Source of the DNA: Gnetum montanum
Lineage: Eukaryota > Streptophyta > Gnetopsida > Gnetales > Gnetaceae
DNA: 60,000 nt
Direction: 5' to 3'
Assembly (NCBI GenBank): GCA_015680685.1
Contig: MNCI01000952.1
Location: 438,383-498,382, forward strand
Both the position numbers and the translations under genes were made by a program. The stretch's first letter is position 1. Each line of letters opens with the position of its first letter. The notes beneath the pieces were generated by a model, which ran no database searches, had not been told where the DNA came from, and worked only from the letters and a program-made list of their open reading frames with translations. Positions 1 through 10,640 of this stretch are shown here, piece after piece.

Positions 1-995
1 GGATTACCATTGATTTGTTCATGAGGAAGTAGATGTCACTGTGGTCTGTGTCCATAAACACTTTGTAGCTAAGCACATAGTGCCTAAACTTTTTGAGAGT
101 GTACACCACTAGCATTAGTTCTTTCTCAGTTATGGTGTAATTCAACTATGCATCCACAATGCTTCAAATTATGCAGTGGATGTAATATGGACATTTCTTA
201 TTGTCCAACTGGATAAGCATGGCTCCCAATACATAATTAGATGCATCTATCATTATATGAAATGGTCTGGACTAGTCTAGTGCCCATAAGATTAGAGTTT
301 CTATGAGTTTTTCCTTTAACTATTGGAATGCTTGTTCACATTTCTTGGTCCAAATGAATGGACCATCTCTCTTTGTAAGCTCAACCAATGGCTTTGTGAT
401 CTTAGAGAAATGCTCTATGAATAGCTGGTAGTAACCAATGTGTCAAGGAATGACCAAACATCTTTGACAATTATCAGTTGGTGAGTGATTCCTTGGATGA
501 TCCTTATCTTTTTAGGGTCTACCTCAATCCCTGCCTAAGTAATTCTATACCCTAGTATGATGTCTTCTTGGACCATGAGATGACTCCTTTGCCAATTGAG
601 CTATAGATTTGTTTCTATACATCTTTTTAATACTTTCTCAATGTGGTCCAAGGCTTGCTTAAATGTAGCTCCATAAGTGGAAAATTCATCCATGAAGACT
701 TATACTCTGCTACCTATTTACTCTTGAAAGATGCATAAGACTAAACATTGAAAGTAGCAAGAGTATGGCACAAACCAAAAGACATCTTGTGATATGCAAA
801 GATTCCCCAAGGACTCGTGAATGTTGTTTTGGCTTGATCTTCTAATGCAATCTAGACTTGGTTATAGCCACTATAACCATCCAGAAAACTATAATAGTAA
901 TGCCCCGAAATGGTGTTCAACACTTGATTAATGAATGATAATGAAAAATGATCTTTGAATGTTGCCATGTTTAACAACATGAAGTCAATGCAAAG
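1..995 (-). pseudogene. Reverse transcriptase (core) and RNase H of element B, broken
   Basis: Minus-strand translation gives, in order, the RT blocks 'NMATFKDHF', 'YSFLDGYSGYNQ' and a catalytic-box equivalent reading 'VFMDEFSTYG' near 665-705. This is followed by the thumb/connection region with 'KIRIIQGITHQ' and 'WTKKCEQAFQ', and RNase H blocks 'FHIMIDASNYVLGAML' and 'MDTDHSDIYFLMNK' at the left edge. The family normally has F/Y-M/V-D-D in the catalytic box; here the second Asp reads as Glu. Frames change several times and stops are frequent, so this is a pseudogene. The N-terminal part of the same RT lies beyond element A, at 9339-9700. Confidence 0.85.
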
Positions 996-1839
996 TGATG
1001 AGTGGCGAGGTACCCCTACACTCAACCATAAGAATACGAGCGTTCTCACGCGTGATCCAGTCGAACTCCGTAGACGGACTAGTTGTGGCACCTAGACAAT
1101 TATCCTTAGGTTGCAGTTTGCTGTCTTCCCACCTAGACTAGTATTATATTTGTCACGTATGGTTTAGTCCAGAGTGAGGTGCATGATGTGTTCCTAATCT
1201 AACGCTACTCATAAAGGTAATGGAAAGTGATATTAAATTAACTAATCTAGGACAGAGAGGGTAAGAGAATCTAATCTAGCCTAAGTGCAATGAGCATCCG
1301 TTCCTTGATTATCCGTACACATCTTGGACTTCGTGCATGACTACCACTGGGATTACCAAGCGCAGATCCTAAGTATGCCACTAGTTTACCAAGTAGTCAC
1401 ACTTAAATGCTCGTAATCAAGTCATACTCATTTTGCATTGCTAGGAGATAAGGGTGAGAGAGACTAATTAGGAAAGCAGTAAATAAAAATTAAATAAATA
1501 AATCAACAAAATGAATGCTGCAATGATGAAGTAATCTTGATCTTTATTTCTGGTCATCTGTGTGTCCAAGTACGTCACACTCGAATAAAGGATGTCGTAC
1601 AACTACATTCACCACACTGCGGGTAGACACGGGAAAATAATCTATCTCTGGAGGGATCAAACTGCTAGAGTTTTGCTACTGTCTAACTCTATTATCAAAC
1701 AAGGGAGAGCTGCCTCTTATTTATAGACATGGCGATAGACTATGATATCGTGTATGCAATATCACGGGGGATGCAATATCGCGGCAGACGCAATATTGTG
1801 TACAAGATATCATGGACCATGCGATATCGCGTCCCATCA
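996..1839 (-). repeat. 3' LTR of element A (844 bp)
   Basis: In element orientation it starts TGATGGGACGCGATATCGC and ends CCTCGCCACTCATCA. U3 holds about six GATATC-like half or full palindromes (around 1740-1835), then a TATA box (reverse complement of 1718-1725). It is preceded, in element orientation, by the stretch at 1840-1880 that matches the region just before the 3' LTRs of elements C and D. That match marks it as the 3' rather than the 5' LTR. Confidence 0.9.
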
Positions 1840-2002
1840 TACCTCCACGACTGAATAAAAACTCATCCTTGAGTTACAGTGATTACACAGTGGATAGGCA
1901 TGGGATTATTAGATGGAAAAATGGAATGATGCCGTAGTGTGAGAAGAAAACAAAACAAAGACACAACACATAGAATATGCTACAACTACAATAATTTGGA
2001 AC
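1840..2002 (-). other. Polypurine-tract region and 3' untranslated end of element A
   Basis: The minus strand reads a short G-rich run next to the LTR (GTCGTGGAGGTA at 1840-1851). Before it lies a block beginning AACTCAAGGATGAG that corresponds to the GAACTCGAGGACGAG block at about 26378 in element C and a near-identical block at about 43520 in D. The stop codon of the extra ORF lies at 2003-2005. Confidence 0.6.
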
Positions 2003-4689
2003 TCATGTAGTTCCTGGTGGCAATGGCTCCTTCATTGGTGCCTTCCCTTTGTCTTGTGCTCCAGGCTTTGAGGCATGATGGTGTTGAAGTATGGCCTGGA
2101 GCTTCTCCTCTTTAGTTCAAGGGTCTTGTGTCATCCATGCTAGTGTTCCAATGGTTAACAAAGTCGACACCTCCCATGGACAGGGTAGTTGCAGGAACAT
2201 CTAGTTGGCCTTAACATACCAAGCCGCGAACACCTGTCGTTCCTCCTCATAGGCTCTACCTTTGTTCTTGTACTCTTGAAGGTCCATTATCCATCGAGCC
2301 AAGTCATTTGCGACATCCTTCTATCCCTGGTAGCTGGCTTTTACCACCTCAAGTTTAGAATTTGCAACATCCAACTTCTTACACTCTGTAAATTCTGCTT
2401 CGTATTTAATGTGGATGGTTGCTACCTGCTACTCAAGCTCTAACCTCAGGTGCTCTGCTATTAACATGGCAAGGTTGGCATATCTGAGATTTTCCAACTC
2501 CATGTACTCTGTCAAGTCCTGAATCTGCAAGTCCCGATTCTTAACCTCCGCTTGGTAGACGAAGGCATATGTGTCCAATATGGCCTGCCAATTAGTGTGT
2601 TGAGCACTGATAGTGTTGATTTGGGCCTTGGCCATATGGATCTCCTTCTCTAGGATTTTTTTGTACATCCCCACCTGATCCTGGAAGTGCTCCTTCAGCT
2701 TCTCATGTCGTTTAGCCTTATTCTGCCACGCGCTGATCTCAATTGCTAACTTTTGATAAATAGTGCATACCTCCTCCATCAAGAGGGTTCAATTTTCTCT
2801 GGCTAAACGGCTCATGTCACGGTTGACCCGGATGAATTTTTCTTGTAATTGATGAAAGTGTTCATTGAGAACATTCTTTTGCTTTTCTACAGTGCTCAAC
2901 CGAAGATTGTCTACAACCAGCTGGTTATTTTCTTCTTATAAGGCCTTAAGTGCCTTAAGATGCACATGAGTTTGCGCCTGTGCTGCTAAGGCATCCCAAA
3001 CAGCCGTCTCCTTTTCTTCCATCATCTTTTTATTCTCTACAATTAACTTTGTTAGTTGCTTAGTTCTAAAGTTTTCTAGCTGGTCTGCGGGAAAAAATTG
3101 CAGAGCGCCCCACTATGCTACTTGTAAGGCCACGAGCTACTCTTGTAATTTCTGCACTTCAGCTTCAGCATGCTTTGCCCTTACTTCTGTTAGGACCAAC
3201 TTCTCCTTTGTGAAAATGAGGTCTAACTAAATTGCTGTAACATCTTGAGGGATGTCAAACAGGGACATCATTACTTACCCTATTTGAAGCAATCTATCAA
3301 GCAGATCCTCATGTTCCGCAAGAGTCATTGAGGTTTCGGCCAAAGTTTGAGCATCCTGTACTCCTGAGAGATCTGTTGGTGGCACAACAGGTACGTTGAA
3401 GGATTCTTTGATATGGTCTGCGACCACATCTATAGCGCCTGTGGCATTCTAGTGTTGCATGACCACCACAGTGGCCCCTTCACCAGTCTCTAATTGCACC
3501 TAGAACGATGTCGTGTTTCCTAAGACCTATTGTGACCATCTACTTTCCCCTCCTCCTATTTGAATAGAGACTTCATCCCTTGTGCGATCTAACGAAATAG
3601 TAGGTTGCCTGGCATCATCGATGACACTGAAGAGGTTTGCGTCATCACGCCTTCCCCAACTGACCATCTTAGTGATGGCCCCTGCTTCCTATTGTTGGCT
3701 GGGACCCGTGGTTGGAGGTTGACTGGGTTCAACCATCTATTCTTCCTCTTGTTCTAGTCCCAGCTCCTCGCCAGTGCTTTTCCTTGGAGCTGGCGCATTT
3801 AGTAATTCAACATATGAAGTAGTCTGGGCATTTTAGAGGACGTCATTGGTGTATCCCCGAGTACCAACACATCAACAAAGCTTTCTGATAAGATAGGGGA
3901 AAGGCAGTGCCATTTTCCCTATCTTTCATTCTTCAAACCACCTTAGGATCTTCGTCAAATATAGATGGGGTAGGTTAGTGTTAACCTTTCCCATCAACAC
4001 TGCACATCCTCTACCCGCATATGTTGATATTCTTTTGAGGCCCTTTGTGGGGAAGAGGTGATATGTTCCAATTTTGAAGTAAACCCTCTCTTCCATCATC
4101 AATTCACCAAATTCTTTATCCCTACCATAAGCCTTCTCTAACTAATCCTTTCACACATCGGGGTCTGAACAGGTGGATAACCAAGCAACCTGGGGCCCTA
4201 TATTCGAAAGGTTTAACACTTCTAAAATGGCTTGTGCAGAGAAGTCAACTGTCACACCATAAATATTCACAGTGGTGCCTTGCTCCCTATTGTGCCAGAA
4301 TTAGTACGTTTCTCCTAGGTACCAGGCACCGCTTTCACAGAGGATAGGCCAAAATGGGGATCTTTGAGGTGATCCCTAACGGCCTCAAGAGCGAACTCTG
4401 CAAATAATTCAAAGTTTAATTCCACAATCACTGCAGCAAATGTGGACTTCTCATGGATAGCCTGAACACAATCTTGGGGCAACGTGAGTTGTTGTCTTGG
4501 TTTAGGCGTTGTAGCAGCTCATCCTTCTGCTTGCCTGGACCATCCGGTAGGAGGTTCCTCTTGATGAATGCTGAATGATTGCTCCTCCTATTCTGCATGT
4601 TGTCCGGTAGGTCTTTGTCTTCCACCTCTCCAAGCTCATTTGCTTCCACCTTGGGTAGGACCTTCCTGTTGTCCACATTTCAGGGCCAT
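2003..4689 (-). pseudogene. Extra ORF of element A: plant-transposon-like N-terminal part plus long coiled coil
   Basis: The reading starts at an ATG (4687-4689) just after a splice-acceptor-like TGTGATTGTAG and ends at a TGA (2003-2005), roughly 895 codons. It is broken by many stops, mostly TAG, TGA or TAA where Gln or Trp would fit, and at least one frameshift near 4320. The N-terminal third contains 'FELFAEFALEAVRDHLKD', a 'YLGETY' segment and 'GVTVDFSAQAILEVLNL'. From memory this resembles the N-terminal domain of proteins annotated as putative plant transposon protein; it was not searched. The middle is acidic and rich in Pro and Gln. The C-terminal third (about 3330-2100) is a heptad-rich coiled coil with many Lys, Glu and Gln, including an uninterrupted 117-codon stretch at 2429-2782. 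No RT, protease or integrase motif is present. It occupies the slot between pol and the 3' LTR where Athila/Tat-type elements may carry extra ORFs, but pol is missing. Confidence 0.55.
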
Positions 4690-5260
4690 CTACAATCACA
4701 CGGGCCAAGCGTTAGTAAGGTTTTTTTTGAAGTTAAGTTATATCTTACTACTTGCCTTAATTAATGATCTTATGTTATCACGTGTGATAATGCCTGAAAT
4801 TTTGTAATAATGAATCCTGTGACTTAGGTGGTTTCCATTTTAGTTTCCCGATATACCTAGGGATTAAATGATTTTTAGGCACAATTATTCTAAGTGTTAG
4901 AGTTAATTACCCTAATTGATGTCCTTTGGGCAATGATAAATTTCAAAAAAGTTAGGCACTTTTCGACAAGTGTCCCTCCCCCACGACTAAGTTGAACACT
5001 CCGAGTGCAAGTAGGTTCAAACGGAATTAAAATTGAAATAGTAGTGAGCGAGATATGAGGAAAAAAGCAAGGGTCACTCAATCACAAGTTGTAGAGAAAA
5101 ATTTCAAAAACTCCCCCCGTGTGAATGAGAAAATGATGCTAAGTGTTGCGGGGGGTGACCTATTTATAGGCGGCGAGGACGCGATATCTCGTATGATACA
5201 TCGTGTATGCAATATCACGTGGGATGCGATATCTCGTCCCTAGTGATGTGAGACACCATG
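4690..5260 (-). promoter_or_regulatory. Internal promoter-like block of element A: GATATC array, TATA box, leader, splice-acceptor-like end
   Basis: In element orientation there are GATATC-type palindromes at 5228-5233, 5211-5216 (AATATC) and 5183-5188. A TATA box reading CCTATAAATAGG follows at about 5159-5171, and then roughly 470 bp of leader without a long ORF. The leader ends in TGTGATTGTAG directly before the ATG of the extra ORF. This repeats the order in the LTRs of A, C and D (GATATC array, then TATAAATA). The sequence after the TATA box is not that of the A, C or D LTRs. It is either a second promoter for the extra ORF or the U3/R remnant of an LTR from a related family; the end resembling a degraded TGATG start near 5240-5250 keeps the second option open. 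Confidence 0.5.
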
Positions 5261-6559
5261 AAAATACCAACTTTTTAAATGATTTTCTTGAAATTAACAT
5301 TGGAAATTAAGGACATTGACTATGATCAAGATGTTTTAGGGTAATTTCATTAATTCAAAAGGCACCATTAATGATAAGGGTGTGGATTTTACCAATAAAA
5401 CCTTAGGTGGTGAGAAAAAGGGTATGTAATGGTACATTGGAACGTTAAAATTCAGAGGGATAATAGTAGGGAAATATCGTTATGAAAAATTATGCTAAGG
5501 GTAAGAAATTTTGTGTGTGAGCGATGTCATAAGTGAGAATTACAAAAGATTACACAAGTGGGTCCTCCCCAAAGCAGGTTTCAACCTATAATGCCCTTGT
5601 GTAACCACACTTAAAGTGTTCGTGGGAACTAGAAGGGTTAAATGTAATCCGCACTAACTTCACAAAACACACACATGTAAATATCACTGGAATGAGATAA
5701 AAATTCTATGCTACATGGGACATGAGCTACAATTACATGAACAGTGAGGTGAGACGAACTATAGAAAGGGATCGTAGAGATTGGGATAGGAGGTAACTGA
5801 CCCAAGGCACAGTGAATCCTACGTGAAGAGCATGATTAAGGTGTCATTACCCCATTGTTCCAAGATTAATGACCAAGCCCATTCCTCTAATTAGTGACAT
5901 CGCATTGTTTCATCCCATGATGAGCAACTATGAAAGTACCATAACAATAAGGCGTACGATCACTTGGCGTTTTATGCAAGGGGGGAGTGATTTTTGTTTT
6001 GTGTCACTTCCTTTTTCTTTTTCTTTTCTTCTCTTCTTTTTTTTTCTTTTTGAATACTGAATTCAGAGAAGCTACCAACCTTCAAGCATGGGTGCATGTC
6101 TTTCTAGTGGGACCCCCTAGAACAGCATTGGATTTTCAAGTGCCCTTTTGATTATAGATGTCACTAAAGAGAATCCACAAGTCTCCTTAATGTCACACCC
6201 TAATCATTCCCTCTTGGTCCATCCTTCTTCATTCTGGGTACAATGAACACAAAATTAATTTTAAGTTTTAAGAATTTCAAGAATATCACTGCACCCTCAA
6301 CAGGACCTCTTATTTGTAGAATGGATGAGTGGGTGTAATGGGCTCACTGTTCAAATAATTGATCGTTCGAGACTTAACAACATAGAACACACCTCAACCA
6401 ACGATCCACATGAGTGTTTTATTCATAGATGAGATTACTTACAAAAACGTATAAAGACAAAAACACAAAAAGACAAAAAGATAAAACAAGAAGTTGAAAA
6501 ATGAAAAACTGGGAAACAAAAATTGAAAAATTAAAGAAAATGAAAAATATTTATTAATC
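5261..6559 (-). other. Non-coding internal segment of element A
   Basis: About 1.3 kb between the end of gag and the internal promoter-like block. I see only short spurious ORFs and homopolymer-rich tracts (pyrimidine run near 6000-6050; A-rich run near 6440-6550). In a complete element this is where protease to integrase would lie. No catalytic motif of those enzymes is visible on either strand. Confidence 0.5.
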
Positions 6560-8376
6560 CTGCTTGTTATTAAAATGGGGGATATCCCCCATAACTAATC
6601 GGTTGAGCATGGCAAGGATTAATAAATAAAGGGTAAGGATCCTTGCATGTTGGAAATATTGGAACTGGTCCATACTTATCCCTTCGAGGTTCACACACTT
6701 GATTATAATGAGCATAGTGGGGCACTTTATACGATGTAGTTCCTCGATAACGAGTTGACCCACTATGATGTTTAGGACCATTAGATGGTATGCAAGGATT
6801 AGGTTGTTACCTTCCATGATTGTGTTCATTGGGCCGTATGGTTGTTGGAGTGTGAGTTGGTGGCCTTGATGAAGTTACATCAGGTGTTGGGTTCGAAGAT
6901 AAGTGTGCACCACAGTGTGGGACTTGTGCTGAATTGGAAGATGTAGTGGCCTCAGAATTGTGTTGTCCCTTCTTACGACCATGTTTAAAGAAGGGACGTT
7001 TTTGATGTTGAGGAGGCTTCTCACTTTTGTTAGTAATAGTAGCACAAGTGTCATTCGTGGGTGGTTGCGGTGGTGTAGACACCTTAGGAATAGTTGGTGG
7101 TGCTATAGAAGGAGGGAAAGGATGAGAATGTTGAAAGTTAGGAGGCATATAAGATACACAAGGTGGTGGTTGTGTTGGAGGCATGGGTTGATAGTATTGT
7201 GGAGAATAGTACTATGGTGAGATAAAGTGTGTTGGCCCAGTTGGAGAAACAGGATGTTGAACAAGATATGCACTTGGATTCAGATGATATGAAGGGTGTC
7301 TCCAGTCTAATGGCGGTCTCCCCCACAACTAGGATTGTTGCCACTATGATCGAACACAGTATCTCTGTACGAACTCTAGATGTAACGTATTTCCCCAATG
7401 CTCATGTAAATGTAACAAGATTGGGCATTGGCCCTTGGGGTGATCGTATAGGCATATGTTGCATTCATACATATGATTGGAAGTTGAGCTCTTATTTTCC
7501 TTATCCCTTCTTTCCGATTGTTTACTATTTCGTCCTGCTTCTTGGGTTGTCAGAACTCTATCTCCAATGATGTTGATGAATTCTCCACACTTTTGATACA
7601 TCCATTCCAACATCTTATTGATCTTTGCCTCGGCTTCTTCTAATGTTTGTTGTATTGGCAAAGATGATTTTTTCTCCTTGTGATTGGTTGATTTCTCCTT
7701 TTTATGATCATGGACCTTTGCTAAGTTGAGACTTTGGTCTCGTTGATGTTTTTCAACACTCTCCCATCTAGCCATATCTCCTTCTTCTTTTGCTACCTAC
7801 TTAATAAGCTCTTNCATGTTTTGCTTGTTTCCATCCTTGGATTTGTTTCCTCAAGGTTGATACTCTTGCGTAGGTTTGATATTTTTCGTTAAAGACTTCT
7901 ACCATTGTTGACCAGCGTCATATCGAATTTGGTTTTAACGATCGATACCATACTTTTGCTTGGTCAACGAGTGTTATAGGAAAGAGCTTAAGTTTTTGCC
8001 ACCCGTTATCAATGTTATTCCATGTGCAGGCATCGTAGAAGGCTTGTAAATGTTGATGCGAATCTAATTCATAGCCTCCTAAAAAAATAGGGAAGTTGTT
8101 TAAATCGAGCCTGGGTAGACGGCTCTCTTTACGATGCCTACGTAAGATTCTAACAGCCTCTTGTATTTGCATTAAGCTTGTAGTGGCCAATGGGGGTTCA
8201 TCGTCATCAGGTAAGTTATGCTTTCGTGTGTTGGGATGACGTTGCTTTCATTCATGTTTATAAGAGACCCCCACTTCAGGTTGTATACTCCAATCTTCAT
8301 TGTCATATAGTTCATTGGTTCTCCAATGAACTTCCACACTAGGTGTGGCATTGTTATTGTCTTGTAGGAGAGGCAT
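6560..8376 (-). pseudogene. Gag polyprotein of element A, broken
   Basis: The start ATG is at 8374-8376, followed by an acidic N-terminus. The capsid-type core reads 'LDLNNFPIFLGGYELDSHQH', 'LQAFYDACTW' and 'WQKLKLFPITL' (7918-8190), matching the retrotransposon gag domain also seen in D. After a Lys-rich, helical linker there is a CCHC zinc knuckle 'CNICLYDHPKGQC' (about 7425-7463; C-X2-C-X3-H-X4-C). A Pro-rich tail with 'KRPFFKHGRKKGQ' follows (6807-7184). Stops and frame changes split it. One undetermined base lies at 7814. The nucleocapsid function (packaging element RNA) is family knowledge. Confidence 0.75.
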
Positions 8377-8488
8377 TGTTGGGTGTGAATTTATGTGACT
8401 TTTTATAATTACTTCTTTCTAAGAGATATATCGTTAAGTCCTTTATAGCGACCTTATATGATATAACTAATCTAAATAACTAGCATTG

Positions 8489-8506
8489 TCCCTGGCAATG
8501 GTGCCA
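8489..8506 (-). other. Primer-binding site of element A (tRNA-Asp type)
   Basis: Minus strand TGGCACCATTGCCAGGGA, one base after the 5' LTR. It matches the 3' end complement of plant tRNA-Asp (TGGCGCCGTTGCCGGGGA form) with three differences, all G-to-A on this strand, two of them in CpG. Element C keeps the less decayed version. Confidence 0.8.
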
Positions 8507-8507
8507 A

Positions 8508-9338
8508 TGATGAGTGGCAAGGTACCCCTACACTCAACCATATGAATACAAGCGTTCTCACGTGCGATCCGATCGAACTCCACGGACGGACTAGTTGTCG
8601 CATCTAGATAGTTATCCTTAGGTTGCAGTTCGCTGTCTCCCCACCTGGACTAATATTATATTTGTCACGTATGGTTTAGTCCAAAGTGAGGTGTATGATG
8701 TGTTCCTAATCTAACGCTACTCCTAAAGGTAATGGAAAGTGATATTAAATTAACTAATCTAGGACAGAGAGAGTAAGAGAATCTAATCTAGCCTAAGTGC
8801 GATGAGCATCCATTCCTTGATTATTTGTACACATCTTGGACTTCGTGCACGACTACCACTGGGATTACCAAGCGCAGATCCTAGGTGTGCCACTGGGTTA
8901 CCAAGTAGTCACACTTAAATGCTCATAATCAAGTCGTACTCATTCTGTGTTGCTAGGAGATAAGGGTGAGAGAGACTAATTAGGAAAGCAGTAAAAAAAC
9001 AATTAAATAAATAAACAAACAAAGTGAATGCTACAATGATGAAGTAATCTCGATCTTTATTTCCGATCATGTGCGTGTCCAAGTACGTCACACTCGAATA
9101 AAGGATGTTGTACAACTACATTTACCACACTACGGGCAGACGCGGGAAAATAATCTATCTCTGGAGGGATCAAACTGCCAGAGTTTCGCTAGTATCTAAC
9201 TTTATTATCAAACAAGGGAGAGCTGCCTCTTATTTATAGACATGGCGATGGACTACAATATCGCGTATGCAATATCGTAGGGGAAGATGCGATATCACGT
9301 ACACGATATCATGGCCCATGTGATATTGCGTCCCATCA
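8508..9338 (-). repeat. 5' LTR of element A (831 bp)
   Basis: Same orientation and termini as 996-1839. Its TATA box is the reverse complement of 9231-9238. The U3 array has GATATC/AATATC units around 9250-9332. Its U5 end abuts the PBS, which identifies it as the 5' LTR. Confidence 0.9.
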
Positions 9339-10640
9339 AAAAGCTACCATTTGCCACCTCTCTTTAGTACTATGATGAGTGGACTGACCCACTCACTATC
9401 CACAATGGAGTAGATGAACCTTACCTTAAGGAGTTTCTCAATCTCCTCTTTGACAATCTAGTTCAATTTTGGGTTCAACCGATATTGTGGTTGCCTCCTT
9501 GGCTTTATGGACGAATTAGTGTAAATGTGATGTTGGCATATCCTTGGATCAATTCCAGTGAATTTAGGATATGACCAAGCAAAGGTTGTTCGCCATTTCT
9601 TGACCACTTCCAACAATTTTTCTTTTTGTTCAGGAGCAAGTTTAGCATTAAGTGTAACTTGCCATTTTTCAAGAATGCATATTTTAGGCCAATAGGTAAA
9701 GTTTTCAACTCTAGGAACTCCTGTTAAAAATTGTTAGGGATCTCCAACTCTTGTTAAAAATTGTCAAAGAGTTGGTGATGAACTTGCTCTAGTTTATCTA
9801 TGCTTGCGACATAAGCATATGTTAGGCTCTTAGCAGGTTCCATGCACATTGTGCTACTATCAAACTCAACAGTTAGCCATTGGGTGTCCTCTTGTTTTAT
9901 GACTGCTGCGTACAAACACCTTTGAATATATGCTTCTTGTGCACACTACTTTCATGTAGAAAGAGATGCTTATTGTACTACCCAAAGTTTCTACACACAA
10001 TTGCATCCTATATTGTCATATGCGATGCATGGAACTCATCTCTCCTCAATCTTTCCAAATGCATTTTCCTTTGAGATTTCCAAGGAAAGATCTTTAATGC
10101 ACATTTTTGCATCTACAGTACTTAGCCATGCCCTTCCCATAATGATTGGGGAGTCCCCCTTCTAGTTCTAAATCTTGATTATTAAGAAGTTGGCAAGGTA
10201 AGACCACCCATAGATAGTAGTCATAATGTCTTTGACTAGTTCTAATAAAACAGTAATGGACTGGTCTACCAATTCCAGTTTGATATTGCTCTATTTGAGA
10301 GGTGGCAGGTTCTCGGTAGTATATATCTCATGAGAAATCAAATTCACATTAAAACATGAATTAAGAAGAGCCTTACACTATTCATTCCCAACAATTTGTA
10401 GATAAATAAGAGGACTTTTAGGATTAGCTAATTTCCTAGGAAGGGTGCTAGCCCAAATTAGATGCAACATGAGTAAGCATGATAGTATGGATTTTGAGCA
10501 GCATTTGGTTTGAAGGGGACTTGATGGAATGATTTGTAGAGGGTGAAGCATGAGCAGGGTGGCCATCCACTAAGGTTAATGAGGGCTTCGTAGGGCTAGT
10601 GGATCAAAAGAAAGGTCTTTCTTTAGCACAAGGTTTTGAA
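9339..10640 (-). pseudogene. Protease and N-terminal RT of element B, broken
   Basis: Minus-strand order: 'KSPLIYLQIVGNE' followed by 'CKALLNSCFNVNLIS' (10566 down to about 10330), which is the aspartic protease core. The active-site D-S/T-G is lost and reads N-S-C. Then 'YGWSYLANF' and the flap-side block 'PIIMGRAWLSTVDAK' (about 10110). A linker follows with 'EDTQWLTVE', then the RT N-terminus with 'IVKEEIEKLLKVRFIYSIVD' and 'SEWVSPLIIVLKRGGKWQ' ending at the A insertion point. Several stops and frame changes are present. Elements C and D have the same protease domain, which helps the alignment. Confidence 0.8.

Larger units (their letters stand above)
996..9338 (-). mobile_element. LTR retrotransposon A, nested in B; gag plus extra ORF, no pol seen
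   Basis: Two LTRs in the same (minus) orientation bound 8343 bp: 3' LTR 996-1839 and 5' LTR 8508-9338. Both begin TGATG and end CATCA when read in element orientation. The PBS abuts the 5' LTR. The flanks are CAAAG on the left and AAAAG on the right, an imperfect 5-bp target duplication inside the RT gene of B. The internal region (minus strand) holds gag (8376-6560), a non-coding stretch, a TATA/palindrome block near 5160-5250 and a long broken ORF (4689-2003). I found no protease, RT, RNase H or integrase motifs, so it looks non-autonomous. The two LTRs differ at about one base in nine over their first 150 bp (hand count), so the insertion is old. Confidence 0.85.
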
